A stretch of DNA of 64,000 bases from Gillisella vitis (GCF_021559775.1 NZ_CP056047.1:1860001-1924000), one strand, 5' to 3'; counted from the stretch's first letter, positions 36,913 to 45,651 are shown. Program-made: numbers and translations. Notes: generated from the letters alone by a model not told the origin.

Positions 36913-37700
36913 GAGAACAAACGAATATACTTATCGGATTTGCGCAGGATCTTGCGGAGATCGCTCGCGATAAGTTGCAGGCTTATGTCGCGGATTCGGT
37001 AGATATGCGGACGAAGGGCGACTCTAGCCCGGTGACCGATCTCGATCTCGAAATTGAGCGCGCTATGCGTGAACGGATCTTAGGTCGCTATCCTTGCCAT
37101 GGGATCCTAGGAGAAGAGTACGGAGCAGATCGTATTGGTGCAGATATCGTTTGGGTGCTCGATCCAATCGATGGCACCGCGCATTTCATCGCCGGTGTGC
37201 CACTTTTTGGCACCTTGATTGCAATAACACGGGGCGGTCAGCCTTGGATAGGTCTGATTGATATCCCAATGACAGGGGACCGTTGGATCGGCGTCGCCGG
37301 CGAGTGGGCCACGCGCAACGCAGAAGTAGCCCGTACCCGTCCCTGTAGAAGTCTTTCGCGTGCCTTCATGTCTTGTTCTAATCCGGACATGCAGTCGGCT
37401 GCTGAGGCAGCTCAATTTTTACGAGTAAAGAAATCAGTATCATATACGCTCTACGGTGCCAGTAGCTTTGCTTTTGGAGCGTTAGCAAGTGGTCGTACAG
37501 ATGTTGCTGTGGATGCCGGTCTAGGCACTCATGACATCATGGCACCATGCGCAATCATAAGTGGGGCAGGTGGTGCGATGACGGATTGGAAGGGAGAGGC
37601 TCTTAGGTTAGGGAGTTCAGGACAGACTATTGCCGTCGGTGACCGCAACCGGCTGATGGATGTAGTAGCGTTGCTTCAGGCTGAATGTTCTGCATGTTGA
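36909..37700 (+). CDS. Inositol monophosphatase-family phosphatase (HisN/IMPase-like)
   Basis: 263 residues. Motifs: GDSSPVTDLDLEIERAM, GILGEEYG (metal-binding glutamate), VLDPIDGTAHFIAGVPLFG (the WVLDPIDGT core at about residues 79-90) and AGLGTHDIMAPCAIISGAGG (the C-terminal Asp site). All metal ligands are present, so an Mg-dependent phosphomonoesterase is expected. The family includes histidinol phosphatase and inositol phosphatase. Coupled to SerC by a four-base overlap, it would remove the phosphate after transamination, as in phosphorylated serine or serinol routes. It is the last gene of the cluster; IS remnants begin about 100 bp later. Confidence 0.87.
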   Translation: MREQTNILIGFAQDLAEIARDKLQAYVADSVDMRTKGDSSPVTDLDLEIERAMRERILGRYPCHGILGEEYGADRIGADIVWVLDPIDGTAHFIAGVPLFGTLIAITRGGQPWIGLIDIPMTGDRWIGVAGEWATRNAEVARTRPCRSLSRAFMSCSNPDMQSAAEAAQFLRVKKSVSYTLYGASSFAFGALASGRTDVAVDAGLGTHDIMAPCAIISGAGGAMTDWKGEALRLGSSGQTIAVGDRNRLMDVVALLQAECSAC

Positions 37701-37805
37701 ATTGTAAGTGCTGCTGTCTCCGCACTTTGACCACCCGTGAAAGAACTGATTCTTCCGTTGACAACTGAGCATGTGGATCGTGGTGCCTTCCCTGTCACTG
37801 ATACT

Positions 37806-37880
37806 TCGACAAGCAGATCGACGCCGTCTTCCGCGAGAGCGACGCTTGCCAGCGCATTGTCAAGATGGGCGGCATTGGCG
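37806..37880 (+). pseudogene. IS110-family transposase internal fragment
   Basis: The plus strand reads KQIDAVFRESDACQRIVKMG, similar to the helical region before the PGIGP motif in IS110 transposases. It is interrupted at about 37880, where IS66-type left-end sequence (GTAAGCCCACGGTGACGG) begins. Confidence 0.55.
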
Positions 37881-37957
37881 TAAGCCCACGGTGACGGCCG
37901 TCTTGCGAGGTTGATGCGAACATCGGAAGTCCTAGTGCAAACACTAGGAGTAGTCCT

Positions 37958-38322
37958 ATGACCAAGCATCCGATTGAAGTCATCACGTCTGTGGAGCGCC
38001 GGCGGCGCTGGTCTCGCGAGGACAAAGAGCGGCTCGTTGCAGCCTGCCTTGAGCCTGGTGCGGTTCTTTCCGAGATTGCCCGTGCGGCCGGCATCCACGT
38101 GAGCCAGCTCTTTCGGTGGCGCAAGGAACTCTGCCGGATCGAGGAGCCGTCGCTTCAGGTGGCGAACACCTTGGTGCCCGTGATCGTTTCGGAGGCCGCG
38201 CCGGCAGCCCAGCCCGCCGCCTTAGAAGCGCCAGCCCCATCGCAGTCCCGCCGGAAGCGTAGCGATGTGACGATTGAGCTGGGCCGTGGTCGCCGTGTCC
38301 GTGTGGACAGCGACATAGACCC
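37958..38322 (+). pseudogene. IS66-family TnpA, C-terminally truncated
   Basis: ATG 37958 begins a TnpA of the IS66 family: RRRRWSREDKERLVAACLEP, IARAAGIHVSQLFRWRKEL and VTIELGRGRRVRVDSDID. The helix-turn-helix is complete, but the protein is cut at about residue 122 by the left end of an IS3-type element at 38323. The IS66 left terminus probably lies at 37880. The TnpB and TnpC genes are absent, and sequence after the IS3 element does not continue TnpA. Confidence 0.8.
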
Positions 38323-38340
38323 TGACCTTGCCCCCAAGTT

Positions 38341-39411
38341 TTATCCAGTTTTGAGTTCGCTCCAGTGGTTTTGGGTTGCTGTATTCGGGGCGGTAGCGGC
38401 GGGTTGCGGTGCGGAGCCATTTCGGCTGCGCAGCACCGCATCACGTCGCGGGTTGATGGTCTGAGCGAACTCGGCCGGTGTCAGCCAGCCTAGACCAGAG
38501 TGTGGTCGATGATCGTTGTAGTCGCCTCGCCAGTTTGAAAGCCCTGCTCGAGCATGGTTCAGTGACGAGAAGAGCGTTTCATTCAAGAACTCGTCGCGCA
38601 GCCGCCCATTGAAGCTTTCGATGAAGGCGTTCTGGATCGGTTTGCCGGGTGCGATGTAATGCCAATCGACCTTCGTCCGATCCGTCCATTGCAGGATCGC
38701 GTTGCTGGTGAATTCGCTGCCATTGTCACTGACGATCATCTTCGGCTTGCCTCGTCCCTCGATGATCCGCTCCAGTTCACGGGCAACCCGCAGGCCAGAA
38801 AGAGACGTATCGGCGACGAGGCCAAGGCATTCTCTGGTGCAATCATCGACGACGGTCAGCACCCGGAACCTGCGCCCATCGGTGAACTGATCCGACACGA
38901 AGTCGAGGGACCAGCGGTCATTGGCGGCAAGCGGGATCAGCATCGGTGCTCGTGTGCCTATCGCCCGTTTCCGACCGCCGCGCTTGCGCACCGTCAGCTT
39001 CTCTTCCCGATAGAGCCGGAAGAGCCGCTTATGGTTCACAAGGTGACCCTCACGCCTGAGCAGCACATGAAGTCGTCGATATCCAAAGCGGCGGCGTTCA
39101 TGCGCCAGCGCCTTCATCCGCTCGCGAAGGTCATAGTCATCGCAGCGCCTGGTCTCGTAACGGATCGTCATCCGGCAAAAGCCGATGGCTTTACACGCCC
39201 GCCGTTCGCTCATCTGGTGGTGATCCATCAGATGAGCGACAGCTTTCCGCTTTGCTGCGGGCGTCACCACTTCTTTCCCAAAAGGTCTTTCAAAGCCGAA
39301 TTGTCGAGCATCGCATCTGCCAGGAGCCTTTTCAGCTTCGTGTTTTCGTCCTCCAGCGTCTTCAGCCGCTTGGCTTCGGAAACTTCCATTCCGCCGAATT
39401 TGGCCTTCCAT
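38341..39411 (-). CDS. IS3-family transposase OrfB (DDE integrase domain)
   Basis: OrfB carries HTH_21 ([20 protein letters not shown]) and an rve core: [19 protein letters not shown] with the first Asp, [13 protein letters not shown] with the second, and [18 protein letters not shown] with the catalytic Glu. It ends [11 protein letters not shown]. The frame opens within orfA, and the first 48 or so residues there are out-of-frame sequence, so the working protein is probably an OrfAB fusion made by -1 frameshifting at the GGGAAAG run near 39270. All three acidic residues are present, so the element may be active. Confidence 0.9.
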   Translation of the reverse strand: MEGQIRRNGSFRSQAAEDAGGRKHEAEKAPGRCDARQFGFERPFGKEVVTPAAKRKAVAHLMDHHQMSERRACKAIGFCRMTIRYETRRCDDYDLRERMKALAHERRRFGYRRLHVLLRREGHLVNHKRLFRLYREEKLTVRKRGGRKRAIGTRAPMLIPLAANDRWSLDFVSDQFTDGRRFRVLTVVDDCTRECLGLVADTSLSGLRVARELERIIEGRGKPKMIVSDNGSEFTSNAILQWTDRTKVDWHYIAPGKPIQNAFIESFNGRLRDEFLNETLFSSLNHARAGLSNWRGDYNDHRPHSGLGWLTPAEFAQTINPRRDAVLRSRNGSAPQPAATAPNTATQNHWSELKTG

Positions 39412-39530
39412 TTATAGATGCTGGCATCGCTGACGCCGTGCTTGCGGCAAAGCTCCGAGACCGGCGTGCCTGCCTCATGCTCCTTCAATATCCCGATAAT
39501 CTGCTCGTCTGTGAAACGGTTGCGCTTCAT
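39264..39530 (-). CDS. IS3-family OrfA (helix-turn-helix)
   Basis: 88 residues: [20 protein letters not shown] starts an HTH_Tnp_1 domain, followed by a leucine-zipper-like segment ([20 protein letters not shown]). It binds IS ends and supplies the N-terminus of the OrfAB fusion. It ends LLGKKW, just after the putative frameshift run shared with orfB. Confidence 0.9.
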   Translation of the reverse strand: MKRNRFTDEQIIGILKEHEAGTPVSELCRKHGVSDASIYKWKAKFGGMEVSEAKRLKTLEDENTKLKRLLADAMLDNSALKDLLGKKW

Positions 39531-39729
39531 TCTCTGGTCCTCTCAATGGGACAGAGCTTACTTCAAAATGGATTAGTTCAGTGGGGCAAGGTCACTTGGC
39601 CTCGACGAAATCCAGGACAAGCTGCGCCCAAAATTGATGCGATCTGGCGGCTACGCGTGGCGGCGGAGTTAAAGCCGGGCAGAAGCAATCTGCAGAAATC
39701 GCGAATAACTCCGCGCTGTCGGCCATACT

Positions 39730-40368
39730 TTAAACCACACCCCATGCCCGAAACCTCCCCCTCCCCGTCATCTCCCGCAAGCCCAATTCCTCAACGATCC
39801 GCAGCGCCGCCCGCGGCGTGACGCCAAGGTCCTTGGCGATCATCCCGGCCGACACCAGTGGCTTCGCAATCACCAGCTCAATCATCTGCGGCAGTTTTGA
39901 CGATGTCCGCTTCCCGACCAGTTTTCGCACCATCATCGTTCGCGCCAGCGCCAGCCGGTCATGCTCTTTGAGCCCGAGCTCTGCCGCCGCCAGAAAACCA
40001 TAGGCAACCGCCAGTAGTCGCGTTTCGCGGTCAGGATGTCGACGGCGATCGACGGGTATGGTTTTGAGGCCAAGATTGATGGCGGCGAGATGGGTGCCTG
40101 ATGTGATGCCGGAGTGACGCAGGATCGACGCGGCCAGTAGCCGACCGAGCCAGGGCGCATGCTGCAGCACTTCCAAAGTGTTCCAGGCATCGAGGGCCAC
40201 GATCGCCTGCCGCACTACGCTGTGCCACTCGTCCAGCCGCTGATCCTCATCCCAGTCGAGATCATAGATCATCGGATTTTTTTCACCGACGCGGCCGGCC
40301 GCCGACTGGCCGGGCGTCTTTGCTTGCTCAATGGCGGCTTCAGAGCGGGCGAGCAAGGGCAAGGTCAC
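39730..40368 (-). pseudogene. RHE_PE00001-family (DUF1612-type) protein, N-terminally truncated
   Basis: 212 residues matching, from memory, the C-terminal half of a family common on rhizobial plasmids and islands. DPMIYDLDW-type sequence is followed by [20 protein letters not shown] and [21 protein letters not shown]-terminal helix-turn-helix ([20 protein letters not shown]) is followed by [14 protein letters not shown]. Full members are roughly 350 residues or more; the first half is missing here, and the frame opens abruptly at 40368. It would bind DNA, but the function of the family is not known to me. Confidence 0.65.
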
Positions 40369-40564
40369 CTGCTCTCCAAGAGTGGCTTTTTCCCTCCAAT
40401 TTCCGCTCGCTACACACGAATGACTGACGCCGGTGCAGGAGGCGGATCGGTTTCAAGGCAAACCCACCCCCTCCCCCTATTCGTCCTACTCTTGGAGCCC
40501 ACCGGACCTTCGGAGCCATCGGGCAATCGGGCACCGACACGTCTCAATCTCTGAAGCCACCGCC

Positions 40565-41227
40565 TCACTCCGCTATGACATCCACACCCACGGTGACCTC
40601 ACTCATGCCACCGAACATCGGAACATCAACCACCACCTGGCCCCGCCTCGACAGCACCTTGCGCACCGTCACCACGAAGTCGGCAAACGGTCCAGAGCGG
40701 ATCGTTACCTGCTTGCCGAGCATGTCAGGCACCGGCGGCACATCGCCCGCATCCATGTGTTGTCTCTCTGCAGTCCTGGCGGATAATTGCAGCTGTCGCA
40801 TCAAGGCCTCCGGCATCAGATAAGGCTTGCCATCCTGGCCCATCAGGCTCTGCAGCTTGGAGGCCAGCAGAAGCCCGGCATAGGCCTCGTTGTCCGGGAT
40901 CACCCGTACGAACAGATAGCCTCGAAACAGCGGCCGTTCGACAGTGATCGCCGGCTTGCGGCGGCGGGGCGGCAGTCTTCGCCGCTCGCAGGGGCACCAG
41001 CACTCTATCCCTTGCTCAGTCAGCGCATCGCGGATGGCCTGCTCCAGGCCGCTCTTGCAGCGTGCCACCACCCAGCGAGCGAGTTGGTCGAAGTCAGGGC
41101 GATCGCGCCGTGCCATGGCGATCTGGCGTTGGCGCCTGGCTTCGACAGTTGTGACACGCGCCAGCGTCAAGAGCCTTTCGTTCGAGATGACTGTCTGTTG
41201 GTTACGGTCACGGTTATGCTGCATCAT
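40565..41227 (-). CDS. NusG/RfaH-like transcription antitermination protein
   Basis: 220 residues. The NusG N-terminal domain is WVVARCKSGLEQAIRDALTE, followed by IECWCPCERRR and RPLFRGYLFVRVIPD. A C-terminal KOW-like segment is GKQVTIRSGPFADFVVTV. About 50 extra residues precede it. Specialised NusG paralogues of this kind act on one operon, often on mobile elements or surface polysaccharide loci. It lies in the maintenance part of the island, between a truncated RHE_PE00001-type gene and a replication-like gene on the same strand. It might drive read-through of long island operons, but no ops-like site was identified. Confidence 0.82.
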   Translation of the reverse strand: MMQHNRDRNQQTVISNERLLTLARVTTVEARRQRQIAMARRDRPDFDQLARWVVARCKSGLEQAIRDALTEQGIECWCPCERRRLPPRRRKPAITVERPLFRGYLFVRVIPDNEAYAGLLLASKLQSLMGQDGKPYLMPEALMRQLQLSARTAERQHMDAGDVPPVPDMLGKQVTIRSGPFADFVVTVRKVLSRRGQVVVDVPMFGGMSEVTVGVDVIAE

Positions 41228-41381
41228 GGGTGCGTCCCTTGCTCAGGCTGATGGTGAAGTGATCAAGGGCGGTCTCGACCACCACATCGAGATCGGGTTG
41301 TTGTTGGTCGATCGCCGGAAACGGGATCCGGTCGCTCAGGCCATCGACGAACATCCAGCCGCGGCGCTCGTGCAACCGCCG

Positions 41382-42635
41382 CTAGGCCGCAACCAGCGCA
41401 CTGCTGCGCTCGACCGTTTCGAAGCTGGTGACCAGCGGCAGGATGTCGATCGCGGTCTTGAACGGCTCGTTGCGCCCGGCAAGATCGTGCATCTTGCTGA
41501 CCAGCGGCCAGCCATGATCACGGCGCTTTTCCCAGGCCAGGGCCTCCCGGCTGATTGCACCTGTGGCAATCCGCCGTTCATCAAAAGCCGTCATCACCAC
41601 CTGACCTGCGGGATCTCCGAGCAATGCCTGGAAATGCCGACCCATCCAGAGCTTGCCGCAGACTTTGGCGATGACATGGGTCTGGGGACTGAGCTGGGGG
41701 CCGGTCCGGGCAGAGGGATGGTCATGCGTCCGGGCATGGCTTTGATCCTGGCGCCCCGTCAGACCCTCAGGAACCTCTCTCCATGCCCGTGCCTTGAGAT
41801 AGACGGCAGGTACCGTTAGGTCCTCACGTGCTGCCCAGGCCAGATAGGCCGGTGTACGAGCAATGCAGGCCTCCCGCTCATCAGCCGACAGCGCAAACCA
41901 GGCATTGCGGGCAAAGTCGGGATTGCCGGGCCTTGGCCACAGCTTGAACCAGGTGTCGAACTGTTCTCCGATCCGGGCGCGCGCCAGCCGCCTCGCCGCC
42001 CTGTCGTCGACATCAGCGGCACCACGACAGTCCTCAGCCGGTTCGGGCGCGCCCTCCCCTTGGTAGGAGTCAGTCTTTGCTAGATTTAAGTTATTACTAA
42101 GGGCCGATTTTACCGGCGACGGCAATTCAGTCTGCGGTAGAAATGCAACACTTTTGGATGCCGCATCAGATCCGCCGGAACTGCAGGATGTGTCGGCGGC
42201 CTCAGGCGCATCTGCCGCTTCGAAAGCATAACAAGCATCTGTCGGCTCGGAGGTCTCGGAGGTCTCGGAGGTCTCGGAGGTCTCGGAGGTCTCGGAGGTC
42301 TCGGAGGTCTCGGAGGTATCCGGCACCATTTGGCGCGGCTCGTCAAAGATCACCAGGATCGTTGGCCCGAATTTGCCATCGGTGCGGGTCTGCTCGCGTT
42401 CCGCATAGCCGGTTTCCACCAGCTCCGCGATCATCTTGCGGGCCTTGTCGCGCCCGCAATTGCCCTTCTTGACGATATCGCCGATCACCACAGTCCAGTT
42501 GTCGGGCTTGGACAGCAGATAAGACAGCAGCCAGCGCGCCTCCATCGAAAGCCTGGCATCTTCAAACACATGATTGGGAATGGCGGCATAGTGCGCATTG
42601 CGCACCCCGCGCCGGATCGTCGCTTCGCCGCTCAC
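41382..42635 (-). CDS. Replication-initiator-like HTH protein with TSE tandem repeat
   Basis: About 417 residues if the GTG at 42635 (VSGEATIRRGVRNAHYAAIP) is the start; an ATG at 42728 would overlap the operator region and is less likely. Residues about 20-100 form a winged helix (SMEARWLLSYLLSKPDNWTV, GRDKARKMIAELVETGYAER) as in plasmid/ICE helix-turn-helix proteins. Then comes an acidic linker of eight exact Thr-Ser-Glu repeats, a low-complexity zone, and a C-terminal half with WFKLWPRPGNPDFARNAWFA and LKARAW. It is divergent from an S24 repressor, so it is probably controlled by it. The role in replication or excision is inferred from layout. Confidence 0.65.
   Translation of the reverse strand: MSGEATIRRGVRNAHYAAIPNHVFEDARLSMEARWLLSYLLSKPDNWTVVIGDIVKKGNCGRDKARKMIAELVETGYAEREQTRTDGKFGPTILVIFDEPRQMVPDTSETSETSETSETSETSETSETSEPTDACYAFEAADAPEAADTSCSSGGSDAASKSVAFLPQTELPSPVKSALSNNLNLAKTDSYQGEGAPEPAEDCRGAADVDDRAARRLARARIGEQFDTWFKLWPRPGNPDFARNAWFALSADEREACIARTPAYLAWAAREDLTVPAVYLKARAWREVPEGLTGRQDQSHARTHDHPSARTGPQLSPQTHVIAKVCGKLWMGRHFQALLGDPAGQVVMTAFDERRIATGAISREALAWEKRRDHGWPLVSKMHDLAGRNEPFKTAIDILPLVTSFETVERSSALVAA
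42246..42317 (+). repeat. 9-bp tandem repeat, 8 exact copies, coding
   Basis: CTCGGAGGT repeats eight times without a mismatch and codes for Thr-Ser-Glu units on the minus strand. The unit length is a multiple of three, so copy-number change would alter linker length without shifting the frame. Confidence 0.97.
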
Positions 42636-42797
42636 AACGCACCGCCTGCGCGCACCAGGGTACGCAGATCGAGGATATCCAGGAGATGAATGAGGAGGAT
42701 GGATGTCATCCGCGCATAATATGCGCAAACAGATATCATGAGAAGACGATTTTATCCATAAACGGATTTTTTAGTTTCACTGATCTATAGTATCCAC
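42636..42797. promoter_or_regulatory. Divergent promoter region with candidate repressor operator
   Basis: The gap between the replication-like gene and the S24 repressor contains GCGCATAATATGCGC at 42712-42726, seven-base arms around one central A. A related half, GCGCATATTAT, recurs at about 43450. This is the expected place for repressor binding; the link to the repressor is inference. Confidence 0.6.
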
Positions 42798-43373
42798 ATG
42801 CCCATGGATATCGCGACATACATAGCCCAGCTGCTCAGCATGAAAAAATGGAACCAGGTCAAGCTGGCGGCTCATTTTGGTGTGTCTCAATCCACCGTCA
42901 ATCGGTGGAAGGCGGGCTCGGAGCCGGAAGGCCACCACCGCGATGCGATCCGCGAACTCTACAACATGGAGTTCGGCACGCCCGACAGCAAACCGTTCAA
43001 GCGCGTCAAGCTGATGGGCAAGGTCGGCGCCGGCCAGGAGATCTACGCCACCGACGATGGCGGGCAAAGCTATGTCGATGCGCCGGCAGATGCCCATCAG
43101 AACACCGTTGCCGTCGAGGTGTCAGGGGAATCGATGTATCCCGCCTATGAAGAGGGAACCATCCTCTTCTACTCAAAGACCTTGCCGCCCTCCGAGATGG
43201 TCAACAGGCGCGCCGTCGTCCAACTGGCGGATGGCCGAATCTTCGTCAAAACCGTCCGCCCGGGCACGACCCCGAACACCTGGACGCTGACCAGCATCAA
43301 TGCGCTTTATCCTGATATGATCGACCAGATCGTCGAGTGGGCAGCGCCGATCGACTGGATCAAGCCGCGGTAA
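42798..43373 (+). CDS. Phage-type repressor, XRE HTH plus S24 LexA-like peptidase
   Basis: 191 residues. The N-terminal helix-turn-helix is WNQVKLAAHFGVSQSTVNRW. The C-terminal S24 domain has EVSGESMYPAYEEGTILFY (catalytic serine in GESM) and RRAVVQLADGRIFVKTVRP (catalytic lysine in FVKTV). Such repressors self-cleave on the RecA-ssDNA filament and release control of mobile element genes. It is divergent from the replication-like gene with a palindromic operator between them, so it probably controls island activation in response to DNA damage. No sign of decay. Confidence 0.9.
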   Translation: MPMDIATYIAQLLSMKKWNQVKLAAHFGVSQSTVNRWKAGSEPEGHHRDAIRELYNMEFGTPDSKPFKRVKLMGKVGAGQEIYATDDGGQSYVDAPADAHQNTVAVEVSGESMYPAYEEGTILFYSKTLPPSEMVNRRAVVQLADGRIFVKTVRPGTTPNTWTLTSINALYPDMIDQIVEWAAPIDWIKPR

Positions 43374-43407
43374 AATATCCAGATTATCCGCTCAACAAAA
43401 AATAATT

Positions 43408-43421
43408 ATGCGTTTACGCAT
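43408..43421. promoter_or_regulatory. Perfect 14-bp palindrome after the repressor gene
   Basis: ATGCGTTTACGCAT is a six-base inverted repeat with two central T, followed by a T run. The downstream gene starts at 43555. It could be a second operator or a short terminator stem. Confidence 0.5.
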
Positions 43422-43554
43422 TTTTATCTTGCTCATGCAATTCCGTTTGCGCATATTATCCTCCATCCGCGCCGCGTGATGCATATCCCTGCGGATAACC
43501 GGTAGCGCAACGCCCGCTCTGCCCTAATCTGCAGGACAAAACCGAGGATGAACC

Positions 43555-44159
43555 ATGCAGCAAACTGACACCGTCACCCCCAAAGATGAGCGTGATCGCG
43601 ATCAGATGTTTGCGCTCTATCAGGAGCGCGGCTCGCAGACCGAGAGTGACCTTCTCAGCGCCGGGATCAGCAAGGACAGCCAACGGCGAAACGTGGCAAC
43701 GGTCGCGGAGCGTAACAGAGCATGTCGCTCAATGGGAAAACGCTTGTGGTCCATCTCGTCATGTGGACCAACGAATTCGGCTTCATCCCTGGCAATAAAG
43801 AAATCGATTACTTTCGCCGCAATCGTCTTTACGCGCGGCCTCATCCTGATCACCTGGAGCTTGTCAGCCGTAAGACAAACACCCGCCGTCGTTAGTAGGC
43901 AAAGCGGTAGGTCCAGACATGAGCGCCCGCCACACGAAGACGCATGGCGTCAAAGAGGTCATGGCCTGCGGCAACAGATTTACACATGGTGCAGCAATAA
44001 CGATTTCCGCTGCGACGGCTGGGCAGCAGAATATGACGACGCGGTTTGCAGCCGCTTCTTTGCGGAAGCAGAGCCGAGCCGCTTCGATCGCAGAAAGTGC
44101 TTAAGGATTATGAAGGCCGCAACCGACCGCACCTGTGGCAACAATGTGGATAGTCTGCC
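43555..44159 (+). other. Decayed coding region downstream of the repressor
   Basis: ATG 43555 with GAGGATG upstream begins a plausible protein (MQQTDTVTPKDERDRDQMFA) that loses sense after about 40 residues. Further protein-like pieces lie in other frames (the HNH-like fragment at 43722; YTWCSNNDFRCDGWAAEYDD at about 43975-44035). Several frameshifts or deletions are the simplest explanation. Confidence 0.45.
43722..43895 (+). pseudogene. HNH-endonuclease-like remnant
   Basis: A 57-residue frame, MSLNGKTLVVHLVMWTNEFG... with IPGNKEIDYFRRNRLYARPH and PDHLELVSRKTN. This aligns by eye with the end of phage HNH nucleases (IDHLCRNRxCVNPDHLELVT). The HxC pattern is damaged: Y replaces H after ID, and F and Y replace cysteines. 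Likely a dead fragment. Confidence 0.5.
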
Positions 44160-44366
44160 ATGAGCCGAGCCCGCACTTACACAAAATCGGAAATTGCAGA
44201 TGCTGCGGCCATGGCGGGCCTGCACCACGTCAGGGTGGTGATGCGTCCAACGGGCGAAATCGAATTTGCCCCAAAGAGCTTTCCGCCAACCGTGAGAGAC
44301 ACAGAAGATACGAATAACGCTTGGGAGAAGTGGCAGAATGGAAGGAAAACTCGTGGGGGTACATAA
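44160..44366 (+). CDS. Small conserved-type protein upstream of integrase
   Basis: 68 residues, MSRARTYTKSEIADAAAMAG followed by VRVVMRPTGEIEFAPK. Short proteins with this KSEI..AA...G..V.V.PDG.I shape commonly precede phage and island integrases in alphaproteobacteria. It overlaps the integrase start by 29 bases, so translation is coupled. It might be an excisionase-like partner, but no helix-turn-helix is obvious. Confidence 0.6.
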   Translation: MSRARTYTKSEIADAAAMAGLHHVRVVMRPTGEIEFAPKSFPPTVRDTEDTNNAWEKWQNGRKTRGGT

Positions 44367-45375
44367 GGTCAACGTCAAGCTGGCAGATGGCACCATGGAA
44401 ACGTATTACTATGCCTGGCGCGGCAAAGGCGCCCCACGGCTGCAGTCGAAACCAGGGACAAAGGCGTTCACTCTGGAATTCCTTCGTTTGACCCGAGACC
44501 GCCAGAAACCTGCCACGACCAACACTATCGGCTCGTTGATCGATGAATATCGTCAGACGGCTCGCTATAAGGCACTCTCGCCATCTACTCGGCGCGATTA
44601 TGAGAGGATCTTCGGAGCCATTCGCTTGGAGTACGGAGATTGTCCGCTTGCAGCCGTCGAAGCTCGTGGCAGCCGCCGTGGCTTTCTGTCGTGGCGCGAC
44701 AAGATGAAAGATTCGCCTCGCTCTGCCGATATGCACATCGCCCTGCTCAGCCGCCTGTTCGTCTGGGCTAAGGACAGCGAATACATCATGCGTAACCCGC
44801 TCGAGCGCGTGGAGCGACTGCACGAAGGTAGCCGGAAAGACATCATCTGGAGTTCCAACCAGATCGACAAACTTCTCGCCGAGGCATCGCCGCACATCCG
44901 CGACGTGGCCAAGGTGGCGCTTTGGACGATGCAGAGGCAGGCAGACATCCTCACGATGCCGACGCTCGCCTTCGACGGCGAGCGGCTATCAATCAAGCAG
45001 GGGAAGACTGGCGCGCGCGTCCGGGTGATAGCAGCGCCGGATCTGATGCCTATGCTGCGTAAAGCTAAAGAGGCACAGCGCCAAAGAGTTTTGGTCAACT
45101 CGTTCGGGCAAAACTGGACTTCGAGCGGCTTTCGGGCGTCCTAGCGCAAGGAAATGGCGAGGCTCGGTATAAAGGGCGTCACGTTCCACGATCTGCGCGG
45201 CACCGCGATCACCTTCGCCTATGCGCACCTCGACCGGCCGCATGACGAAAAGATAAAACTCATTTCCGAAATATCCGGCCACTCGCGCGAAGACGCCGAA
45301 TCGATCATCCGCAAGCATTATCTCGCCGGCCAGGAGGTTATCGACGCTATTGGGCGCGGAACGTCCCGTGAATGA
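44338..45375 (+). pseudogene. Tyrosine-family site-specific integrase interrupted by an amber codon
   Basis: The frame would give 345 residues, but TAG at 45142-45144 stops it after 268; reading resumes in the same frame to 45375. Before the stop are the SAM-like core-binding domain (YRQTARYKALSPSTRRDYER) and the first catalytic Arg region (ALWTMQRQADILTM). After it are HDLRGTAIT (HxxR) and the C-terminal nucleophile region SIIRKHYLAG. A single change, probably TGG to TAG in FRASWRKE, therefore removes the essential His, Arg and Tyr. The gene lies about 60 bp from the tRNA-Lys attachment site and once mobilised this island. Confidence 0.9.
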
Positions 45376-45434
45376 AACTGTAAAACTCTAGATGACTTGC
45401 AAAACGACGCCAGAAACTCGCGGGTAAGTTATTG

Positions 45435-45513
<79 letters not shown>

Positions 45514-45651
45514 GCCTGCAGCGCTTCGTTTGTGCTTCATCGCTGCCGTGAGCGGGGATATAAAGGGGTTGTCTCCCCTTGTCCAGCGCCGTTTCGAAAA
45601 AAATGACATGAAACAGCAAAAAAAATCAAAACTCGAAAAAACCAAGGAAAA

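Larger units (their letters stand above)
38323..39594 (-). mobile_element. IS3-family insertion sequence, apparently complete
   Basis: The 12-base terminal repeats TGACCTTGCCCC match at 38323-38334 and, inverted, at 39583-39594, about 1.27 kb apart. Between them are overlapping orfA and orfB on the minus strand. It interrupts IS66 TnpA. I could not find a clear target duplication, and the sequence on the far side is not the rest of TnpA, so a deletion may have followed. Confidence 0.85.

Noticed and set aside
40944-41819. Long plus-strand frame over the NusG-like and replication-like genes
   Set aside because: Arg/Ser/Trp-rich translation with no family; it is antisense to two better supported genes.
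42246-42317. CRISPR-like array
   Set aside because: The repeats are 9 bp, contiguous and coding, with no spacers.
42143-42472. Arg-Ser-rich repeat protein on the plus strand
   Set aside because: The repeat (RRS)n is the complement of the Thr-Ser-Glu repeat in the supported minus-strand gene.
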